A stretch of 64,000 nt of DNA from SW132 sp038150125 (GTDB taxonomy: Bacteria; Bacteroidota; Rhodothermia; Balneolales; Balneolaceae). The notes beneath the pieces are model-generated. The model saw only the letters and a list, made by a program, of their open reading frames with translations, was not told the origin of the DNA and did no database searches. Positions 8,504 through 17,119 of the stretch are shown here, piece by piece. The translations under genes were made by a program, and so were the position numbers. Location of the stretch: the NCBI RefSeq assembly GCF_038150125.1, contig NZ_JBBVMF010000011.1, positions 1 through 64,000 on the forward strand. Direction: 5' to 3'. Position 1 is the first letter of the stretch, and the number at the start of each line of letters is the position of its first letter.

Positions 8504-9769
8504 TTATTCACTGCTGACTGCCTGAGCAGCCAGCCAGCCATTTGTCCAGGCAGCCTGGAAATTGAATCCGCCCGTGATGCCGTCGATATCGAGAACTTCA
8601 CCTACAAAATGAATGCCCGGAACCTGTTTGCTTTCCAGTGTGTCGGGATCCACCTCGCTGAGCGGAATACCCCCGCAAGTTACAAACTCCTCTTTGTAAG
8701 TTGTTTTACCCTGAATGGCATACGTCGGATGAACAAGCTGTTTCGTCAACTCGTGAATCTCCTTATTCGACACGTCTGACCACCGCTTTTCGGGAGTGAT
8801 ATCTGCAAGCTGTAAAAATCGCTGCCAAAGTCTCGAGGAGAAGGGGAACTCAGTCTGATTCTTGATCTGCTTACGTGGCTGATCTTCCCGTAACTGTTTG
8901 AGCGTATTCCTTACATCCTCGTTGGTCTGTGGATGAAGCCAATTAATCTGAACATCATATCGATACTCTTTTTCATACAGCTCGCGTGCTGCCCAGGCTG
9001 AAAGTTTCAAAACTGCCGGTCCGCTTAATCCCCAGTGAGTTATTAAAACAGGACCAACCTCACTATAGCGAGTTTCTTTTATGGAAACCTTTGCATGTTC
9101 GACTGAAATTCCGGCGAGGTCGGTAAACATCTTCTCCCGAAAGTTGAAGGTAAAAAGGGATGGTACCGGAGTATTGATCGAGTGCCCCAATTCCCTCAGC
9201 CAGCTGTAGGCGCTCTCGCGATTGTATCCCCCGGTTGCCACTACGAGGTGGTCACAGTTCAAGGAATTGGATTTATGAATAGTCAGTTTGAAACCGCCAT
9301 TGTCCAGTAGCTCTATCGAGTTGACTTTGGTTTTGGTTCTTATCTGAACATTGTACTTTTTGGCTTCGGCCATCAGGCAGTTGATGATCGTTTCAGAATT
9401 GTCGGTAACCGGAAACATGCGCCCGTCATCCTCCGTCTTGAGTTCTATGCCACGCAGTTTGAACCACTCAACAGTATCACTGGCCTGGAACTGTTCAAAA
9501 CTCCAGCGCAAAACCTTCTCTCCGCGCGGATATGCTTTTGAGAGCAGATCCGGATCAAAACAGTGATGGGTTACATTGCAGCGCCCGCCGCCGGAAACCC
9601 GAACTTTAGAGAGGACTTCACGTGACTTTTCAAGGATGTTTACGTTTAGTGAAGGGTTCATTCGAGCTGCATTCACAGCGGTAAAAAATCCGGCGGCACC
9701 CCCGCCGATGACGATTAGTGACTTTGAATTGGATGTTTGGTTGTTCATTGATTGGTTTTGAAATTGCAT
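8504..9769 (-). CDS. HI0933-family FAD-dependent flavoprotein (YhiN-like)
   Basis: 421-aa flavoprotein. FAD-binding Rossmann motif LIVIGGGAAGFFTAVNAAR near the N-terminus (about residues 19-37), then the family-specific SKVRVSGGGRCNVTHHC, the VVATGGYN motif, GLSGPAVLKLSAWAAREL and the C-terminal FVTCGGIPLSEV, HFVGEVLDIDGITGGFNFQ and AAWTNGWLAAQ, which complete the FAD site. Members are NAD(P)/FAD-dependent oxidoreductases of unknown substrate. The first Met (MQFQNQSMNNQ) gives a 17-residue leader before the Rossmann fold; the internal Met at residue 8 is an alternative. Confidence 0.9.
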   Translation of the reverse strand: MQFQNQSMNNQTSNSKSLIVIGGGAAGFFTAVNAARMNPSLNVNILEKSREVLSKVRVSGGGRCNVTHHCFDPDLLSKAYPRGEKVLRWSFEQFQASDTVEWFKLRGIELKTEDDGRMFPVTDNSETIINCLMAEAKKYNVQIRTKTKVNSIELLDNGGFKLTIHKSNSLNCDHLVVATGGYNRESAYSWLRELGHSINTPVPSLFTFNFREKMFTDLAGISVEHAKVSIKETRYSEVGPVLITHWGLSGPAVLKLSAWAARELYEKEYRYDVQINWLHPQTNEDVRNTLKQLREDQPRKQIKNQTEFPFSSRLWQRFLQLADITPEKRWSDVSNKEIHELTKQLVHPTYAIQGKTTYKEEFVTCGGIPLSEVDPDTLESKQVPGIHFVGEVLDIDGITGGFNFQAAWTNGWLAAQAVSSE

Positions 9770-9858
9770 TTTCGGGCATGAACGGACCCACCTCTGAATG
9801 TTCGCTGGGCGCTCAATATTCTGTCTCCTTCTCAGAGGAGAGGTTTATTCTATCAGCG

Positions 9859-10011
9859 AGACCTTGAGGCTGTCTAAAAAGGGCGTTCTAGTGCTATTAT
9901 GTTATCCATTCCGTCATACCGGACCCCGATCCGGTATCTCCTGCCAATATCAACGGATGGAGATCCCGCATCGAGTGCGGGATGACGCCCTTTTTGGACA
10001 GCCTCAGGTCT
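9859..10011. mobile_element. Palindromic MITE-like element
   Basis: About 153 bp with terminal inverted repeats of about 28 bp and few mismatches: left end AGACCTTGAGGCTGTCTAAA, right end (reverse complement) AGACCTGAGGCTGTCCAAAA, both running into AAGGGCGT. Internal shorter palindromes (for example ATCCCGCA...TGCGGGAT) make the whole element foldable. No coding capacity. It lies 8 bp from the end of the quinone oxidoreductase gene. The stem core GTCCAAAAAGGGCGTC closely resembles GTCCAAAATGGGCG in the two larger elements at 30431 and 42313, suggesting related families. Confidence 0.7.
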
Positions 10012-10018
10012 AAAAGTG

Positions 10019-11005
10019 TCACATCCCGTTAAGTACGATCTTACCTGCATTCTCATTGTGTTTCATTCGTTGATGGGCTTCCTCAGCTTCTTCCCATTCA
10101 TAGATTGAATCAATGACCGGCCGCAGGGTTCCGTCATCGAATAAACCGGCAAACCGGTCGGTAAACTCTTCAGTGAGGAGGGCTTTATACTCGTCACTTC
10201 GGTTGCGCAGCGTGGAGCCTCGAACAGTGAGCCGTTTACGTAAAATTGTGCCCAGGTTGACGCTATCAACTGATGCGCCTCCGAGAAGTCCGAGATGCAC
10301 AAGGCGTCCGTCCATGGCAAGGACCTCCATGTTTTGATGCCAGTATGAAGCCCCTACAAAATCGAGGATAACATCAACGGCCGAGTCTCCAAATTGACGT
10401 TCAATGGCTTCGTCAAAATTTTCTTCTTTATAGTTTAAAGCTAATCCGGCGCCAAGATGTCTGCATAAATCCAGCTTGGCTTCGGTGCCTGCCGTTGTGA
10501 TAATAGTGGTTCCAGAAACCTGTTTCGCAAGCTGAATGGCAGCTGTTCCCACGCCACTTGCACCGGCGTGAATCAGCACTGTTTCATCATCATAGAGCTC
10601 ACCGATCCAGAAAAGTCCCTGGAAGGCGGTCAGGAATACTTCCGGGATAGCTGCTGCTTCCTCAAAAGAGAGCGCCTCAGGTTTTGCCATGGCATGATCG
10701 TCCCTGATGACACAGTATTCGGCATATCCGCCGCCGGGCAGAAGCCCCATTATGTAATCTCCGGGTTTGAAGCGGCGAGTCTCTGTGCCTGCCTTTTCAA
10801 CCGTTCCCGACATCTCGAGTCCAAGAATGGGGGACGCATTTTCGGGAATGGGGTAGTTACCGGCTTTTTGGAGCAGATCGGCCCGGTTGAGCGCGGTTGC
10901 TTCAATTTTTACTAGCAGTTCGTTCGGTCCGGGTTCGGGTTTGTCGTGCGTGCCGGGTACCATCACAGGAGTACCGGATGCGTTGTCGACGATCAGTGCT
11001 TTCAT
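10019..11005 (-). CDS. NAD(P)H-quinone oxidoreductase, zinc-free MDR family (PIG3-like)
   Basis: 328-aa medium-chain dehydrogenase/reductase. The GroES-like N-terminal half (ALNRADLLQKAGNYPIP) is that of the PIG3/TP53I3 quinone oxidoreductase subgroup, and the Rossmann motif is HAGASGVGTAAIQLAK (about residues 146-161). The zinc ligands of alcohol dehydrogenases are absent, as expected. It ends with the family-typical EEAHQRMKHNENAGKIVL. Predicted role: NADPH-dependent reduction of quinones or enals in the cytoplasm. Only 9 bp separate its start from the stop of the upstream flippase gene, so they may share a transcript. Confidence 0.88.
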   Translation of the reverse strand: MKALIVDNASGTPVMVPGTHDKPEPGPNELLVKIEATALNRADLLQKAGNYPIPENASPILGLEMSGTVEKAGTETRRFKPGDYIMGLLPGGGYAEYCVIRDDHAMAKPEALSFEEAAAIPEVFLTAFQGLFWIGELYDDETVLIHAGASGVGTAAIQLAKQVSGTTIITTAGTEAKLDLCRHLGAGLALNYKEENFDEAIERQFGDSAVDVILDFVGASYWHQNMEVLAMDGRLVHLGLLGGASVDSVNLGTILRKRLTVRGSTLRNRSDEYKALLTEEFTDRFAGLFDDGTLRPVIDSIYEWEEAEEAHQRMKHNENAGKIVLNGM

Positions 11006-11014
11006 AGAATAAGT

Positions 11015-12508
11015 TTATTTTCGGGTTAACAAAATTTTGAGTCGTCTTAGGGATTCGGCTGCCAGATTTTCAAAATCTTCAGAAAGTCTGAACATAATTA
11101 CTGCTGAAGTAAATAGGGTTAGAATTACGAGCGACCTTATGATTACGTCAACAAAAAAATTGAGCATATAGGGAATCTGCTCAGCGATAATAAGGCAGGC
11201 TCCAGCAATAAGTATGACCCAAACCGCATTAAGCTGAAACGGCTGCATGTCGAACTTTATCCAGACAAAAATAAACTTGACGAAATTATAGATAAAGATG
11301 GATAGAGCCGTGGCAACAGCGGCGCCTTCAAGCCCGTAAAGTGGAATCAACATGTAATTGGTAATGACGGTTAGTACAGCCAGCAAAATGTTCGTGTACA
11401 GATCGAAGCGGAAGTGTTTTGAATTAATGATAATATGGCCGTTTATCCCGGTGGCCATATCGAATAGCTTTGCAAGCCCCAGGATCACCACTACATAATA
11501 GATTTCAACATATTCAGCCGGCAGCAGGTCAATGACATTGTGAAGGTTTGCCCAAATTCCAACATATAACAAACTTCCGGCAATCAGTTGGTTAAGAGCT
11601 GTACGCCTGTAGAGAACTTCTATGTTACCGTATTTTTTGCTTTTGAAGAAATCGGCGATCAAGGGTGCTGCTATTTTATTTATGGAACGCTGTGGAACTG
11701 CAATCACAGTACCTATGTAAAATGCTATAGCGTAAATGGCTGCACTGCTGTAGTCTACCATTGAGCCCAGCATTATAATATCAATATTTCCAACCATCAG
11801 AGTTGCAAGGCCCCCCAGGACAGAATAGAACCCGTATACGGTCATCCCCTTGTAAAGCCTTTTCGTTTCACTTTGAAACGGTAGAGCAAAACCCAGTTGT
11901 TTTTTCCGGGCGAGATAGATTAGCATATAAACCGGTTGTATAGAGTAAATTCCGACAAAAATGATCATGAATTCCCGAAACGTCAGCAAATCAAAAAAAT
12001 ATACTCCAAGCAGTGATATGATTAAGACTCGTACTGCGATTTCATTTACAACTGAACCTGTGACAGAATCTTTCATGGCACGCACATAGCTGTTCAGAAC
12101 CTCAAAAAACAGAATTGCGAAGACCAACGGAATGAGGTAGAGTACATATTCAGCAAACAGATCCGACTCATTAGAGTAATAGGAAGTAAGGGTATCCTGA
12201 AAAAGAAACAGCAACAAGGTAAATAAGACGAAACCTATAAACGGGACTCCAAGCGTTAGTGTAAGCAGCCGGTGCCTGGAGTCATCCGAGCGCTGATAGT
12301 ATGGAAAGTAGCGTATGATAACGTTCTTCATTCCCAACTGAGAAATCTGAACACAAATCAAGCCAACTGACAATAGCAGACGGGTTAAGCCGAATTGATT
12401 GGTAGTGAGTATATTTGGGAAAAGAAGAATCGTCGAGACAAAACCGAGACCAATACCAACATAGGATATAAGCGTATTTTGAATACTTTGTCGAATGATA
12501 ATGCCCAA
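11015..12508 (-). CDS. Polysaccharide flippase (Wzx / MOP superfamily)
   Basis: 497-aa polytopic membrane protein with about 12-14 hydrophobic helices over its whole length, opening with SIQNTLISYVGIGLGFVSTI, which is the PST/Wzx-type start, followed by GLTRLLLSVGLICVQISQLG. It would translocate lipid-linked oligosaccharide units across the inner membrane for surface glycan assembly. The start appears to be TTG at 12508; there is no better ATG close by. Divergent from the GT4 gene at 12593 with an 84-bp gap that should hold both promoters. First gene of the glycan region. Confidence 0.83.
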   Translation of the reverse strand: MGIIIRQSIQNTLISYVGIGLGFVSTILLFPNILTTNQFGLTRLLLSVGLICVQISQLGMKNVIIRYFPYYQRSDDSRHRLLTLTLGVPFIGFVLFTLLLFLFQDTLTSYYSNESDLFAEYVLYLIPLVFAILFFEVLNSYVRAMKDSVTGSVVNEIAVRVLIISLLGVYFFDLLTFREFMIIFVGIYSIQPVYMLIYLARKKQLGFALPFQSETKRLYKGMTVYGFYSVLGGLATLMVGNIDIIMLGSMVDYSSAAIYAIAFYIGTVIAVPQRSINKIAAPLIADFFKSKKYGNIEVLYRRTALNQLIAGSLLYVGIWANLHNVIDLLPAEYVEIYYVVVILGLAKLFDMATGINGHIIINSKHFRFDLYTNILLAVLTVITNYMLIPLYGLEGAAVATALSIFIYNFVKFIFVWIKFDMQPFQLNAVWVILIAGACLIIAEQIPYMLNFFVDVIIRSLVILTLFTSAVIMFRLSEDFENLAAESLRRLKILLTRK

Positions 12509-12592
12509 GGTGCCGGCTGCCTGACTTTGAATTGGTTAAAACGCGAAGTTAACGATAATTTTAGTTAATCTGGCTCAACAAAAAAATGGTAT

Positions 12593-13747
12593 ATGCATAC
12601 AGTTCACTTTAGTCATTCTTTTTCCAAACTATCAGAGACCTTTATATACGACTATTTGACGAGCCTCCAAAAACAGGATGTTCGGGTTGAGGTTATTACG
12701 TTTAATCACCTGAATAAACAGGAACGGCCTTTTAACGGGGTGAGGGAGCTGAGCCTTCCGCTTTGGAATGTACCGCGCATATGGAATCTTTCCAGAGATA
12801 AAATGTTGGGGAGAAAAACCGAAGTATCTGCCTGGCCCGTATACAGAAAACGCCTTAAAAAAATGCTTCAAAAGAAGAAGCCGGATGTTCTTCATGCTCA
12901 CTTCGGACCCATGGGGGCATTTCTTGCACCTGTGGCAGAAGAGTTGAACATCCCTCTGGTAGTCACTTTTTACGGGTATGATATATCTGAACTTTTGAAG
13001 GACGAGTATTGGAGACAATCGTACCGGAATCTGTCAAGAGTTGCAGCACGGATCACGGTATTGTCGGAAGAGATGAAGACAAGGGCTATAGGCGCGGGGT
13101 TTTCTGAGGAGCAAACTAAGGTTGTGCATCTTGGAACCAAAATTGATGACATAGTCTACAGGAAACCCTCCTATCCCGTACGGCGCTTTTTAAGTGTGGG
13201 AAGACTATCGGAGAAAAAGGGACACCTCGATTCCATTACAGCATTTAAATCGGTACTGAATAAATCAAAGGCTTCCCTCCGTTTCAGTATCATTGGAGAG
13301 GGTGGTGACAGGCAGGAAATCAAGTCGTTTATTGATTCACAGAATTTGACAGATTGTGTAGAATTGCTTGGAAGTTTGCCGCACTCACAGGTGATCAGCC
13401 ATCTATATATAGCAGATGCCTTTGTTCTGAACAGCAAAACCTCAAGAAGCGGGGACAAAGAAGGAACTCCCACAGTTTTGGCAGAAGCCCAGGCGGCAGG
13501 GTTGCCGTGTTTAAGTACATTTCATTCAGGAATTCCCGAAATGATTCCGGATAAAAACCATCGGTTCCTGACCGAGGAAGGAGATGTGGCAGGTATTGCA
13601 ACAAATATGGAGCGGTTGCTGGATGCATCTGAGGAAGAGATTCAGGCGATTAGCAGAGCGGGGCGAAAGCATGTGGAAAAAGAGTTTGACGTTAATCGGG
13701 AAGCAGCAAAATTTAAGTCAATCTATCAGCAATTGGTAATCCGTTAA
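12593..13747 (+). CDS. Glycosyltransferase family 4
   Basis: 384-aa GT-B fold glycosyltransferase. The N-terminal acceptor domain has HFSHSFSKLSETFIYDYLTS and HAHFGPMGAFLAPVAEELN; the C-terminal donor domain has FLSVGRLSEKKGHLDSITAF and the EX7E-type donor motif EGTPTVLAEAQAAGLPC (about residues 298-314). The pattern is like WcaL-type colanic-acid glycosyltransferases. It probably adds a sugar to a lipid-linked surface glycan repeat on the cytoplasmic side. Divergently paired with the flippase; ends 4 bp before the convergent sulfotransferase gene. Confidence 0.88.
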   Translation: MHTVHFSHSFSKLSETFIYDYLTSLQKQDVRVEVITFNHLNKQERPFNGVRELSLPLWNVPRIWNLSRDKMLGRKTEVSAWPVYRKRLKKMLQKKKPDVLHAHFGPMGAFLAPVAEELNIPLVVTFYGYDISELLKDEYWRQSYRNLSRVAARITVLSEEMKTRAIGAGFSEEQTKVVHLGTKIDDIVYRKPSYPVRRFLSVGRLSEKKGHLDSITAFKSVLNKSKASLRFSIIGEGGDRQEIKSFIDSQNLTDCVELLGSLPHSQVISHLYIADAFVLNSKTSRSGDKEGTPTVLAEAQAAGLPCLSTFHSGIPEMIPDKNHRFLTEEGDVAGIATNMERLLDASEEEIQAISRAGRKHVEKEFDVNREAAKFKSIYQQLVIR

Positions 13748-13751
13748 ACAC

Positions 13752-14699
13752 TCAGAGCTTTTTAGCAATATTTCTGCCCAATTTCTGGCCGGCTGATACC
13801 ATTGTGTCGTAGATTCCTCTGTACAGTTTTCGTTGCAACGGAATTTTTGTTCCCGTCAGCTGATAATTAAACTCTTTTATAAGGTCGCGGTTCACGTCTT
13901 CTATTTCGGCAATGTCTGCCCTGCTCATTGATTTCTTCCATGCATAAGCTCTGGATGGGTCGATAGGTTCCCCGATCAAATCAAACAAATGGTCGTGCTT
14001 CACTATTGATGACCGGTTATCATCATCCCTATAACTATGCAAAATATCATCCTGAAAGCCAATCCCCAACCATTTACAAATACGCTCAGTCTCTTCCTCC
14101 GGATGTTGCAGCAGAGTTTCATATTTAAATTCATAATACAGGCCGTCCTTCAGGTTGCGGCCCTCTAAACCGGCCGACACGTGCTCATTCCAATAAATTG
14201 CCGCTTCTTTAATAGTAGACGTCCAGCCGGCCTTCACTATACTTGCTGACACATCGCGCGGATCCCTGACAATGTGAATTATTTTGGCCGTCGGAAATAA
14301 CTGATGTAGCAGCGGTATATGAAGAACATATTTGGGGGTTTTATTCCCCCAGCAGTTTTTGTCTTGTATTTCGGCGGTTCTGTTAAACAAAGCGTCAATG
14401 GCACCTGCATAGTCGGTGGGGGCGGCTTTTTTGAGGGCATCCTCTGCCTGCTCGTCATTCAATCCAAAAATATCAAAAGCGATTGTTTTGGATGTTGCCC
14501 AGGTTGTTTGAAGGTCTCTTATAAAATACCACCGGTTTTTCGCAGTGCTAAAATCGCCATAGTCACTTCTCTTTTTGTATAAATCCGGGATGAAGCCTGA
14601 TTCAAGCGTGACGTGTAAATCTGGTGATTGGCTTAAAATTAAGCTCAGCAGCGTTGTGCCTGAACGGTCACATCCTACAATGAAAACGGGTGTATCCAT
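13752..14699 (-). CDS. PAPS-dependent sulfotransferase
   Basis: 315-aa soluble sulfotransferase. The 5'-phosphosulfate loop is FIVGCDRSGTTLLSLIL (about residues 6-22) and the 3'-phosphate motif is IVRDPRDVSASI (about 143-154), both canonical for the Sulfotransfer family. It would move sulfate from PAPS to a hydroxyl or amine. Position among glycosyltransferases and a flippase suggests a sugar acceptor in a surface polysaccharide; this is inference from context. It lies 55 bp from the GT2 gene upstream on the same strand. Confidence 0.85.
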   Translation of the reverse strand: MDTPVFIVGCDRSGTTLLSLILSQSPDLHVTLESGFIPDLYKKRSDYGDFSTAKNRWYFIRDLQTTWATSKTIAFDIFGLNDEQAEDALKKAAPTDYAGAIDALFNRTAEIQDKNCWGNKTPKYVLHIPLLHQLFPTAKIIHIVRDPRDVSASIVKAGWTSTIKEAAIYWNEHVSAGLEGRNLKDGLYYEFKYETLLQHPEEETERICKWLGIGFQDDILHSYRDDDNRSSIVKHDHLFDLIGEPIDPSRAYAWKKSMSRADIAEIEDVNRDLIKEFNYQLTGTKIPLQRKLYRGIYDTMVSAGQKLGRNIAKKL

Positions 14700-14754
14700 T
14701 TCTTAGATTTCTATCAGAATCAATGGTTTTGGTTGATTTCTTTAAGGTACATGT

Positions 14755-15687
14755 TCATGTCCTGTTTAGAGAAGATATTCCCTGCAGAATCCAATATCTA
14801 AATTTAAGAAGCATAACACCTTTAGAACCCTGAAGTTTAAAACTGTAGAAGATAAACAAAGCAATTGTAGCCGCCCATTTTCCGACTTCTTTGAAAATGG
14901 TAGTAATTTTACGGCTGCCGGGCTTTCGCTTCATCTGAAGGGCAATACTCTGGCCCAGTCCTACAGCCTGCCGGCGGATGTAATCTTTTGTCAGCCTTGA
15001 TTTATTGACCCTGTGATAAAGTAAGGCTTTAGGTACAAAATATATTTTTACGCCATCCTGTTGAAGCCTTCGGAAAAACTCTTTCTCTTCACTTGCTTTC
15101 AGATCACTGCCGATGCGCCCCAGTTCTGTGTTAAATGTGCCGTACTCATCAAAAATACCGGCTTTAAACGCCATGTTTCCTCCAAAAGGGTAATTTCTGT
15201 TGGAGTATGGTTTGATGGAGTCTCCGTGGTCATGATGTCCTAACAGCGGCAACAGGAAATCTGACATCCATTTAGGACGCGGATCATCAAACTGAACGTG
15301 AATTTTCCCACCTGCTGCCCGGGCCTCCGGATGATCAGCAAAAAATGAAAGCCAGGAATCTGTAAAAGAGCTTGGAACGGTGATATCATCATCCAGAAAA
15401 ATAATGACAGGAGCATTTGCCTCCTCAATGCCTCGGTTTCGGGCAAATGAAAGTCCCTGGTTTGTTTCCAACACATAATGAAGTGCAAGATCATCACCGG
15501 TTTTCTCAGTTTTGGCGGAATATTCCTGACAAACCTTGCGCGTATTATCTGATGAGTTGTTATCAATAACCAGGATTTCAACAGACCGGCCCCTCGCCGA
15601 CTGAATCAGGGTGTTGAGGGAGTCACTCAGGTATTCTGCCCGATTGTAGGTGCAAATAATAAGTGAAATGCTGGGTTCTTGTGACAT
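14755..15687 (-). CDS. Glycosyltransferase family 2 with C-terminal membrane segment
   Basis: 310-aa GT-A fold enzyme: SLIICTYNRAEYLSDSLNTL (about residues 8-27), EILVIDNNSSDNT, and the metal-binding DxD as FLDDDITVP (about 97-105). A single hydrophobic helix near the C-terminus (KWAATIALFIFYSF) likely attaches it to the inner membrane. It should transfer a sugar from a nucleotide donor during glycan assembly. Same strand and neighbourhood as the sulfotransferase and the methyltransferase at 15805, so probably one glycan operon transcribed leftwards. Confidence 0.87.
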   Translation of the reverse strand: MSQEPSISLIICTYNRAEYLSDSLNTLIQSARGRSVEILVIDNNSSDNTRKVCQEYSAKTEKTGDDLALHYVLETNQGLSFARNRGIEEANAPVIIFLDDDITVPSSFTDSWLSFFADHPEARAAGGKIHVQFDDPRPKWMSDFLLPLLGHHDHGDSIKPYSNRNYPFGGNMAFKAGIFDEYGTFNTELGRIGSDLKASEEKEFFRRLQQDGVKIYFVPKALLYHRVNKSRLTKDYIRRQAVGLGQSIALQMKRKPGSRKITTIFKEVGKWAATIALFIFYSFKLQGSKGVMLLKFRYWILQGISSLNRT

Positions 15688-15804
15688 GAAAAAATTAAAG
15701 TGAATCTCAGATGGATGATATTACACGCAGGAATTTTTTACCTTTTGGCTACGCGAGAATTGACATCCCGGAGTGATTTGAAGGCACTAATACAGGTTCC
15801 GGTT

Positions 15805-16491
15805 TTATCGTTTTGTGAATTTGGCAGATAACCAGCCCGGCCCTTCATGCTGAAATGGGTCTGCAACAGGTTCTGAGGCCTGAATTGAATTATAAAGCCC
15901 GCCTTCAACACTGGGATACACTCTTAACAGATCACATTCAAAATCCGGCTTGAAATTTTCAATAATACCGGGTGTCAATTCGTGTGGTTCGCAATTGGTA
16001 GGTTCATGATTAATTTCAACCAGCAGTAAAAAATATCCGCCCGGTTTGGTAATCCGCTTAATTTCAGCGATTGATTTTTCAACATTTTCGACATGATCCA
16101 GAGAATTGAAAGAACAGGTGATATCGAAATGTGAGTCTTGAAACGGGATGTTTTCTGAGGCTGAAGAAACATATTGCATCTGGTGTTTGTCAGCTCCCAA
16201 AGAAAGATATTTGTCGGCTAGCGGGTCGAGTCCTATTCGTTCCGATGCATTTTGAGCCCACTCGAGGCTGCCGCGCGGCCCACACCCGATGTCAATTATT
16301 CGTTTGCCGGCATAATCATTCAATGAAAAATCAAAATGAGTCGTGTAGAAAAAAGAGTAGTGATCATTTGAAAACTCTCCCTCTTCTTTTTTTCTTTTTT
16401 TCCAGTACGCAAGCTCAGAGTACGATTTCCAGAGAGTTGGAATGACAGCAGATACAGCCTTATTAGTAAAGTTTTTAATATGTCTGATCAT
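15805..16491 (-). CDS. Class I SAM-dependent methyltransferase
   Basis: 228-aa methyltransferase: SAM motif I IIDIGCGPRGSLEW (about residues 65-78), acidic motif II near RIGLDPLADKY, and DITCSFNSLDHVENVEKSIA corresponding to motifs IV/V of the Methyltransf_11 fold. Given its place upstream of GT2 and sulfotransferase genes on the same strand, it may modify a glycan or its precursor; substrate not readable. No signal peptide. Confidence 0.82.
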   Translation of the reverse strand: MIRHIKNFTNKAVSAVIPTLWKSYSELAYWKKRKKEEGEFSNDHYSFFYTTHFDFSLNDYAGKRIIDIGCGPRGSLEWAQNASERIGLDPLADKYLSLGADKHQMQYVSSASENIPFQDSHFDITCSFNSLDHVENVEKSIAEIKRITKPGGYFLLLVEINHEPTNCEPHELTPGIIENFKPDFECDLLRVYPSVEGGLYNSIQASEPVADPFQHEGPGWLSAKFTKR

Positions 16492-17062
16492 ATAAGTATT
16501 AAATCGTTTAAATGAACAATAAGGTGAATCCGGTCATCTCAATAACAGGTTAATGAAGGACTCCTGATTGTTCGGATCAAAAAATCAGGCTTCTTACGTA
16601 TTGTAAAACTCTATTTAAGTTGATACATCCCACTTTTCGACGTTCAGTTCTCTGTTGAAAATTTAGTCATGCTGCCTGTAAAAGTATCTCTTATCCGGTG
16701 AAACTCCAATCCCCTGCCTGAAGGAGCAAAAAAGGTTTTCTTGATAGTTTATATTCGTCTGCTGTATAGAGTTATCGGTGCTATCTTTTCTTTCCCAACT
16801 TTTGGTATAACCACAGTAGCACCCGGGAACCTCTGTTGCCAATTTATATCTTTCCAAAACTGCCGCTGGCTGGATTTATAAAAAGATGCTAATTATAGGC
16901 GTGAATCAAAACAACCGACCTGTCATTCAAGCGTTGATCACGGCCGCAGTTTAAAATTGCTCCATAAATAGCTCTTTTGCATAAGGCATGAGCGTCGTTT
17001 CTCTCCAGGCGATCAAAAAAGTGCACGGTCATAATGTTCTAACGACAGTATTCAGCGGCATA
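16492..17062. other. Gene-free interval
   Basis: About 570 bp between the methyltransferase and the terminator of the subtilase gene. The only open frame (64 codons, minus strand) has no recognisable homology or good start. I see no RNA gene or convincing palindrome. It presumably holds the promoter of the leftward glycan genes. Confidence 0.5.
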
Positions 17063-17101
17063 AAAAAAGGCCGCCATTCATGAATGGCAGCCCCGTTTTT
17101 G
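17063..17101 (-). terminator. Intrinsic terminator after the subtilase gene
   Basis: On the minus strand the sequence GGCTGCCATTCATGAATGGC forms a strong hairpin continuing into GGCC and is followed by a run of seven T residues. It lies about 20 bp after the stop of the subtilase gene. Classic Rho-independent structure. Confidence 0.8.
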
Positions 17102-17119
17102 ATCTGGAATCTATTTTAA

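Noticed and set aside
16663..16857. 64-codon minus-strand frame
   Set aside because: No recognisable domain, poor start and low-complexity composition; treated as non-coding.
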